Source: Sinohyriopsis cumingii
Lineage: Eukaryota; Mollusca; Bivalvia; Unionida; Unionidae
NCBI GenBank assembly: GCA_028554795.2
Contig: CM068831.1
Coordinates: 66,811,982 to 66,875,981 of the forward strand
Direction of reading: 5' to 3'
DNA: 64,000 nucleotides
In this document: one piece after another, positions 57,747-64,000 of the stretch
How positions within the stretch are numbered: position 1 is the stretch's first letter
Layout: each line of letters opens with the position of its first letter
Translations under genes and position numbers: made by a program
Notes under the pieces: generated by a model
The model's input: the letters and a program-made list of their open reading frames with translations, nothing else
Told to the model about the DNA's origin: nothing
Databases searched by the model: none

Positions 57747-58199
57747 ATGTCATACAGTCACGTTAATGTCACTCTGACTCCCGGTCAGGTCAAGAAACTT
57801 CAATCAAATTCAACAAAAAACTGCGGAACAAAAATAACGTTAAAAAAGATCAGATTTCTAGTGGTGGTCCAAATAAACTGTCACTAACCAAGAATCAAAC
57901 TAAACACTTCAATAAAGCACTGAAATAAAAAAACTGGAGTTCAATTTGTTCTTTCTCCGAGTGCCATTAAAGATATGGTTAAAACAGGTGGTATTTTGCC
58001 ACTTCTTGCAGCAATACCAGCGTTAATAGCTGCTGTCGCTCCAGCCGTAGCAAAAGCAGTCGCGTTAGATGCTGTTGGAACAGATGCTGGAATGGCTCTA
58101 AAAAAAGCAACAGGAAAAGGATATAAAAACGGATCTGGTCTAAGATTACCGGGATCTCGTTGGGGAAGAGGTCTGAGGCTTCCAGGATCACTTCGTTAG
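57747..58199 (+). pseudogene. P2 core-like small protein relic
   Basis: It starts MSYSHVNVTLTPGQVKKLQS, parallel to P1's MSYSVVSVELTDGQVKKLRS. Frame breaks lie near 57840 and 57925, both beside A-runs. The last frame keeps GILPLLAAIPALIAAVAPAV and two GLRLPGS units at the C-terminus. Confidence 0.8.
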
Positions 58200-58612
58200 A
58201 CGCTCCAGCATTAAATTTTGATTTACTCGATGCTGCTAAACGATTAAAAATAAAAAACTTCAGAGGTGTTTTTATGCGAGATCAATTACCGAAACAACCC
58301 AACAGTGTTGAAACAAGTATTATTAATCTCCACTCGAATTCCGGACCCGGTACTCATTGGGTATCATACGCGGTTGATCCACGTGGAATCGTTTATTTTG
58401 ATTAATACGGGTTAGCTCCACCGCGTGAGTTTATCAAGTATGTTGCACCACTTCACGCGCAAGATTGGTATTCAACGCTACCCACACAAACAATGACAGA
58501 TCCGCCAATATGCGGCCGTGAAGTACTTAATGCTATATCAAAATCATCCAAACAACCACATAAAGTCATGCATGATTATACAAGTAACCGATTCGTTTTA
58601 AACGGATCTTAG
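58200..58612 (+). pseudogene. P2 adenain-like protease relic
   Basis: The frame overlaps the end of the core-like gene (LNFDLLDAAKRLKIKNFRGV) and keeps GTHWVSYAVD, ICGREVLN and the Gln-bearing LPTQT. A TAA directly after YFD, where P1 has Ser, truncates it before the catalytic Cys. No clear ATG; P1's MSNFD corresponds to ALNFD. Confidence 0.85.
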
Positions 58613-58626
58613 ATCTTATGTAATAG

Positions 58627-59646
58627 TTGATATTTACGGAAGATCTTTTACCGGCGTTAAAAAAAAAGAAAGATGACATTGATCTGTCGAAGTACGCGAC
58701 TAAAGATGAACTCGCTGATATTATGAATCTTGCTGCAGTTGACCCAGATGAGGTTGTTATTTTTCAGGATCGATATGGCAAACTAAAAACTAGCAATATC
58801 AAATGGACTGATATAGTTCGACGAGTACTCGGTGCGGTCAAGGATACTATCCCTGTGTTTACTGACAGCGGAAAAATCAGGGATTCAAGTGTATCGTTTA
58901 CAACTATCAGAGATGAAATTGCAAGAAGCGTTGCTAATCGCGTGAAAAATACCGGTGACATAATGACGGGAGAACTCAGAATGAACGGGAATAAAATAGT
59001 AGTTTTGAGAGATCCAACATCCGACAAAGACCCAGCAACAAAAAAATATGTTGACACCAACTACAGCACCGTAGATGGTAAACTATTCATGTTGCGGGCC
59101 GAGTATGAAGTTCACGTAAACGCGATTACAAATCTCCGTAGAAATTTTAGAAAACTTAACGAAACCGCAGATGAATTTTTTGGTAATCCGTTGACCGTTG
59201 AAGCAAAACTATCTGATATCAAAAACACATTAGATACGATTAAAGAAACACTCGAAGACATCGTGGCGGAGATTCCTGAAATCGTTATAAAAACTAATTT
59301 GATTAAAATTCCACCCGGAATAACTCCCGGGCATATAACCAATATCGTGTGCACGGTATCATCTGGATTTGCAGCATGGTCAGTGCAGAATAATACTTTC
59401 AAATATACCGCAACGGTCACTGGCGTGTACAGGTTGTCTGTGTTCAGTGCTGCAAACTTTGAGATATTCACAACATATCCCTGGCGACATTCCTCCGATA
59501 GGTTTTCCGGGGTTGTGACTGTTGTATTAAGTAAAGGAACCGAAGAAATATTTACACTGGAAGCAGCTGATAAGACATTAACCTCAACATCTTACTGGTG
59601 GTGTTTGGAATTTGTAGCTGAAACACCTCAATTATATACTGCATGA
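58627..59646 (+). pseudogene. P2 short fibre protein, start disturbed
   Basis: About 335 residues, half the P1 length. The N-terminal VDIYGRS region matches P1's IDIWGRP but lacks an ATG and is separated from the main frame by an A9 run. The middle holds GDIMTGELRMNGNKI and DPATKKYVDTN, the motif common in bacteriophage tail fibres, and only a short coil instead of P1's 14-unit shaft. The C-terminal head (GVYRLSVFS, WWCLEFVAE) matches P1. Apart from the start, the frame is open. Confidence 0.75.
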
Positions 59647-59652
59647 ATAATA

Positions 59653-60100
59653 ATGAGTACCCCAATCGACGTTCAAAAATTCAGGTACAATCAAGCACGT
59701 GAATGGCAAGTAAAATTAAAAGATATCGTCGAACAATATACAGTAAAAAAAAATATCGACGACGACTAGTTATTGTCGACGTGATTATTTATTCAGTATC
59801 CGCTGTTGTTGCTGGAACCGGTGTGCTATTATCAACAATGACAATGATGGCACCAGTAGCTGTGACAATCTGTATTTCAGCTACAACAACGATTGCAGGT
59901 GTTCTTAATATCATTGCCAAACAAATATGTACTTGCACGAATGAAAAATTATCCGATTATATGATAAAATTACACACAGCAACTGTCGCGTATTCTAAAT
60001 TATCTTAGTTGTTATCAGCGAGTCTCAGTGATGGAATTATATCTGATTTCGAGTTTTCAGAGATGATTAAAATATACAACTGCGCTGGTATTAAATGTAC
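59653..60100 (+). pseudogene. P2 two-helix membrane protein relic
   Basis: It starts MSTPIDVQKFRYNQARE, then loses frame at an A9 run near 59745. The frame that follows carries IIYSVSAVVAGTGVLLSTMT and a second hydrophobic stretch like P1, then a TAG at 60006-60008 before the tail (FEFSEMIKIY). Confidence 0.8.
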
Positions 60101-60111
60101 GAGTAATAATA

Positions 60112-61588
60112 ATGACATCACTAGAGCTACTCTAGCAGATCGTGACAAACACAACCACGCACAAGACCACGATGATCTCAGTAAGCTCGACTAATCCTGA
60201 ATTTAACATCAATTTTCCAACTGCAATTCCAGTAAAAGAAATTGCACTAGCGGAATTACGAGCATATTATAGTTGGCCAAATATGAGATCGAAATCGTTT
60301 AATGGTACACCAGCAAATAATTTGCTTGTATTTGCTAATAAAAATAAACCCGATGGAACACCTGACTGGAACGTTGTTGGGATACCCTCTGGTAATTACG
60401 AGATTGAACAAATCAACGATGAATTTCAGCGCAGAATAAAAAATATCACCGGAAAAGAATCAAAAATATCAGTTAACGTTCATGACTAACACTGTCTTCT
60501 ACAATCGAAATAAACTCTCCTGATTATGCCGTAGATATTTATCAGAGTTCGATCAGAACGGTGTTATGATGGCCGGATTTTCCCCCCGTACATGAAGGAC
60601 CACCAGAACCGAAGTTAAATGATTTTATCACAGATGAAACAAAGTTTATAATAACTCCAGAATATCAAAGCGAATACACATGGACTGTAACAATTACTAT
60701 ATAGGTGATGTTGGAGCTGTTTCTACTGCACCTGATGGCACACAACTTCCTATGATGGTAGGAAATAATATGTACAAAGTTAGTAATAAAAAAGCGTTTG
60801 TCAATGAAGGCTTTATTGGTTTATTTTCCAGTACAATTAAGTCCGAGTATGAATGTGTATTCGGTAATCTACGAAATTTATTTCTTGATATAACACATAT
60901 TTATTCAGAAAATACAAGACAACAGATTATTGAAACAATACAACATTTAAACTATGCTATATCAGATCTTAATAACATTAATAAAATTATTATTCTATCA
61001 CTTACTAACAACACTCCAAGACAGTCTGCGTTTACTGGTGGTAGTGTTATTTATAATGCTGAACCTCATATAATAGTTACAAAATTATTTACTGATCATT
61101 ATAAGATAAGTGATGCGGACATACTAACGTTCATATTGCCAGGATTTTCCACAGACGAATTAAAAAAATCTATCACGGTCTTATCAATAAAACTTTCCTA
61201 AAATTGTTGAGGCATGGAGAAAAATAGCCCCACCTCCGATTGTTCTCAGATAAAATAAAGATTCATATTGAAGCGGTAGACATGTATCCCCCGGAATCGT
61301 TAATATAACATCGACAATCGCGGTTAATCAAGTTTGTGATGTTATCGATGGCAATTATCAGATAGATCTTGGAAAATCAAATCAGGCTGAACAAGGATAT
61401 ATCTTATACACGGTCACACCACCAGTTTCCCCTGGAAGTTTAATCGTGCAAGAACCAACTAGTCCTGTTTATCTGCGGTGTCATACTAATATGTTAACAC
61501 GAATAAATTTTAAGTTCACTGACCACCTCGGACGCTTAACTGACCTACGTGGAAAGAATTAATTGTGAATCTGTATGTAAAATCGTAG
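60112..61588 (+). pseudogene. P2 penton-like protein relic with internal insert
   Basis: It starts MTSLELL with a TAG at codon 8. Homology to P1 runs to about 60585 (KPDGTPDW, EFQRRIKNITGKESK; stops near 60486 and 60567), is lost until about 61235, and resumes as QAEQGYILYTV, PVYLRCH and RINFKFTDH to 61588. The unrelated stretch in between is listed separately. Confidence 0.82.
60590..61235 (+). other. Unknown insert in the P2 penton-like gene, with a 173-codon frame
   Basis: 60680-61201 is a single open frame (MDCNNYYIGDVGAVSTAPDG, later HIIVTKLFTDHYKISDADIL) with no counterpart in P1. A short stretch before it in another frame (EYQSEYTWTVTITI) may belong to the same inserted gene. It is more intact than the P2 genes around it. 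No family recognised, no signal peptide, no clear membrane segment. Confidence 0.5.
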
Positions 61589-61614
61589 ACCTTTATCGTA
61601 ATGATCTTTGATAA

Positions 61615-62150
61615 GAAATTTTTATTATTCTGAAATATTTTATTATTTTATCAGAAATATTTTATTATTATTCTGAAATATTTTATTATTTTATCAGAAA
61701 TGTTTTATTATTATTCTGAAATATTTTATTATTATTCTCAAATATTTTACTTTATCAGAAATATTTTATTATTATTCTGAGATTTTTTTTTTATTCTGAA
61801 AATGATGGGTAGTTAGGTGGTCAAAATTATACAAATCGATCAGTTTGTTAATTCTGTTGGGGTGGTTGGTACTCAAAATTATACATATCGAGCAGTTGCA
61901 AAAAATACTAAAAAAATATCTTATTGTTATTCTGAAATATTTTATTTTATCAGAAAGATTTTATTATTATTCGGAAATTTATGGGGTGGTTGGTACTCAA
62001 AATTATACAAATTGATCAGTTTGTTAATTCTGATAGGGTGGTTGGTACTCAAAATTATACAAATCGATCAGATTTTATGGAGAAAAAATATTTCAGAAAA
62101 ATGAAATATAAAATATTTCAGAATAAAACTTTTTATTTCAGAATAAATAA
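61615..62150. repeat. AT-rich nested repeats right of P2
   Basis: 61620-61800 holds alternating TTCTGAAATATTTTATTATT and TTATCAGAAATATTTTATTA units. 61815-62080 holds four copies around GGTGGTTGGTACTCAAAATT and ATACAAATCGATCAG, three of them followed by TTTGTTAATTCTG or a variant. Could be a non-coding end or centre of P2's family. Confidence 0.7.
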
Positions 62151-62154
62151 AATA

Positions 62155-62569
62155 TTACAAGTGCTCATGTTCGGTCGTGTCATCAGTAACGAAGTTACTT
62201 TGGATCTTTTCACCATCTAACATATTTTTTTTTAATTGTCTTACACGAGCATTAATTGTTTTCTTTGCCTCGTATTCACGAGATAACCCCAATCTATTTT
62301 TTTCTACTGCGGTTGAGAGAGGGACGAATTCCTTGACATGATCATCTTTTACTGCAGCTAGTAACTGGAACATCGCCTCCTGAATTAGTTTTTTTAATAA
62401 ACTTATATTGAGACGACAGTGAATTAACACCACCATCAATTTTACGTTGTTCTTAAAAATCAAAATCAGGAATAATCTTTTCAGGATTCAGTTCATCAGA
62501 TATATTAATACTGTCTTTTTCTAATTTTTTAATAGCAACAATTATATCATTGATATTTTCATGGTTCAT
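62155..62569 (-). pseudogene. Homologue of P1's small coiled protein, inverted
   Basis: It starts MNHENINDIIVAIKKLEKD (P1: MNIEDINNILAEISKLKNQ), with a TAA where P1 has NEQ and a frame change at an A7 run. It continues as a Lys/Arg-rich helical region ending HEHL at 62155. In P1 the gene lies upstream of the scaffold gene in the same direction; here it is on the other strand beyond the penton-like gene. It may be a rearranged part of P2 or a fragment of a third Polinton. Confidence 0.65.
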
Positions 62570-62952
62570 TATTTAGTGTACATATACGACACCACATCGC
62601 AGACATGGTATTGGTCCTATATATATATATAAAAAATAAATTTTAACAAAATAAACAGTAGCATGATGAGCGGTTATCTTTCATAGGGGCCCCTTTAGGG
62701 CCTGTGTGTCTCCATTGGGTCCTTTCTTTGAGATCTTTCTTATGGCATTCTCGGCACCCCTATGATCGTTTCTTTTTGGACACATCCTTTCTGAATGTTT
62801 TTTGTGGGGTACCCTCAATAAGATTTAGAGCTTACACATCCACTCTACTGTTTATTTTGGGGGCGTCACATTTCTTTCATAAACATATCTCCGGCGAATT
62901 TTCTAACCGAAACGAAATGTTAGAATATTCAGAAGATTGTCTATGCATTTCA
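62570..62952. other. No gene seen
   Basis: Mixed composition. It contains the palindromic AGGGGCCCCT at about 62685. Nothing recognised. Confidence 0.4.
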
Positions 62953-63039
62953 TTCATGCACACCTCCCCCAAGGAAAAACCCCGGGGCGAATGCAAAACG
63001 CATTCGCCACGCGGCTTGCTTGGCGAGAGGTGTACATGA
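62953..63039. repeat. 87-bp imperfect palindrome (two-level hairpin)
   Basis: The outer arms TTCATGCACACCTC (62953) and GAGGTGTACATGAA (63026) pair with one mismatch. The inner stem GGCGAATGC / GCATTCGCC (62986-63008) has a 5-base loop. Confidence 0.8.
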
Positions 63040-63089
63040 ACGCTCTCGGGCTGCCGCCCCCACTTATATAGAAAACCCTATTGATCGGT

Positions 63090-63170
63090 ACCTTCGACAA
63101 TATGCCTGTTACGAGATTCGAACCGCTGCCCCATAACAAGAATTAGCTGCTCTAGCATTGCGCTAATGGT
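63090..63170 (-). mobile_element. tRNA-like sequence, probably a SINE head relic
   Basis: The minus strand shows an A-box-like TTAGCGCAATGCTAGAGC and a B-box GCGGTTCGAATCTC at tRNA-like spacing, but the stems do not pair well. More likely a SINE relic than a working tRNA gene. Confidence 0.4.
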
Positions 63171-63583
63171 TCTAATCTGCTTGTATATGTTTCAAAAATT
63201 ATTATGTCGTTTAACCATTATTAAAGAAATCAGTTTTTAGTATTTTGTCCTAAAATACAACTGAATTTTAGTTCTAAAACATATAAATTCAGCAGAAATA
63301 CATCATTTAAACGTATTTCTGCTTAACAAGTCAGATTTATGAAATTAGTTATTTTTGGGATAATATATGTACCCGAAAATAGTTAGAGAAACGTTCTGGC
63401 TACTTGTTGTTTGCTTTATTAATTACTATCGCAGAAAGAAATACAGATGAACCAAGAAACCAAACGAATTTAATAAAATAGAAATATTGTTTCTTAAGAA
63501 TAGTATTGTTTGTGCTTAATAAAAAGATCACATGTACCATAATGATAGTTATTGATGCAAAATAACGGAAAATATAAGGAAGA
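63171..63583. other. No gene seen
   Basis: AT-rich. Nothing recognised. Confidence 0.5.
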
Positions 63584-63662
63584 TAACTGATATTCTTCCT
63601 GCAAGCATAACTGATATTCTTCCTGCAAGCATACGGAAAATATAACTGATATTCTTCCTGCA
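63584..63662. repeat. Three copies of a 22-bp direct repeat
   Basis: AACTGATATTCTTCCTGCA plus AGC occurs three times with short spacers. Confidence 0.9.
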
Positions 63663-64000
63663 AGCCACTCTCGACAAATCGAAATTTGTCGAATTAACGG
63701 TTTCTCAACTGTCTTTAGAAGCACACAGAAAAAATATTATTTTTATTTATGTACATCAATTTTCCTCTTACACAGTGCTTTGCGAGTGTCTTGGTCAAGG
63801 TGAAGTAACTTCATTACATGAATATACTCAACGGAGTTATCTCCCTTAAATATACTAAAATTTATAATTTTAACATAGAATACAAAAAAAAGAACAATTT
63901 ATCGAATTTATGACACAATATTACGGGTTTTCACCTAACATAACAAGGATAATTAATGCAAAAAATATTTATTTATTTACAACTCTGATATTTTATCGTA
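63663..64000. other. No gene seen
   Basis: AT-rich to the end of the window. Confidence 0.5.

Larger units (their letters stand above)
54207..61588 (+). mobile_element. Decayed Polinton P2, virion module only
   Basis: Eight gene relics in the same order and orientation relative to each other as in P1: scaffold-like, pVI-like, major capsid candidate, core-like, protease, fibre, membrane protein, penton-like. Every one except possibly the fibre has at least one stop or frameshift. Protein similarity to P1 is high in conserved blocks but not identical, so P2 is a different family or an older lineage. I found no terminal repeats, polymerase, integrase or ATPase. Confidence 0.88.

Noticed and set aside
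54207..61588. P2 as a complete, independent Polinton
   Set aside because: No terminal repeats, polymerase, integrase or ATPase were found on either side within the window.
63090..63170. Functional tRNA gene
   Set aside because: A- and B-box-like sequences are present, but the acceptor and T stems do not pair convincingly; a SINE relic is more likely.

Overview
The window looks like nuclear DNA of an invertebrate animal. The background is AT-rich and mostly non-coding. It holds a spliced immunoglobulin-domain gene, LINEs of two families with RNase H domains, a Penelope-like element, tRNA-derived SINEs with a shared tail ending in ACA repeats, and (TA)n arrays. The SINE and LINE styles suggest a mollusc or another lophotrochozoan; this is an inference, not a proof.

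The main object is a complete, apparently young Polinton/Maverick (here P1, 5100-20260, 15,161 bp). It has 264-bp terminal inverted repeats that I read as identical and a 5-bp target duplication (ATAGT). It sits inside ORF1 of a decayed LINE (copy E), and the LINE reading frame continues across the site if P1 and one target copy are ignored. The left arm, read on the minus strand, is a virion module: HNH endonuclease, small protein, scaffold-like protein, two membrane-active or core-like proteins, major capsid candidate, adenain-type cysteine protease, long coiled-coil fibre, two-helix membrane protein, penton-like minor capsid candidate. The right arm holds replication, integration and packaging genes: a 1155-residue polymerase, a DDE integrase, a zinc ribbon joined by a possible -1 frameshift to a parvovirus-type phospholipase A2, and an A32/FtsK-like packaging ATPase. 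The polymerase is unusual: one protein carries a family-B-like palm, a superfamily 1 helicase and a C-terminal HNH nuclease.

A second, decayed Polinton (P2, 54207-61588, plus strand) keeps only the virion module in the same gene order. It is broken by stops, frameshifts, a LINE 3' fragment in the pVI-like gene and an unknown ~0.65-kb insert in the penton-like gene. A homologue of P1's small protein lies inverted to its right, next to AT-rich repeats. Many P2 frame breaks sit at or near A-runs.

Elsewhere: a LINE tail nested in a minus-strand LINE (1-2880); a hairpin-rich promoter-like block (26420-26692); a decayed Penelope-like element holding a SINE (28600-30340); a long LINE copy C (32875-38505); and the minus-strand Ig gene (30627-47109), whose exons alternate in phase 1-0 and 0-1 so that each Ig domain is split between two exons. 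Long stretches between 47 and 54 kb show nothing but simple repeats.
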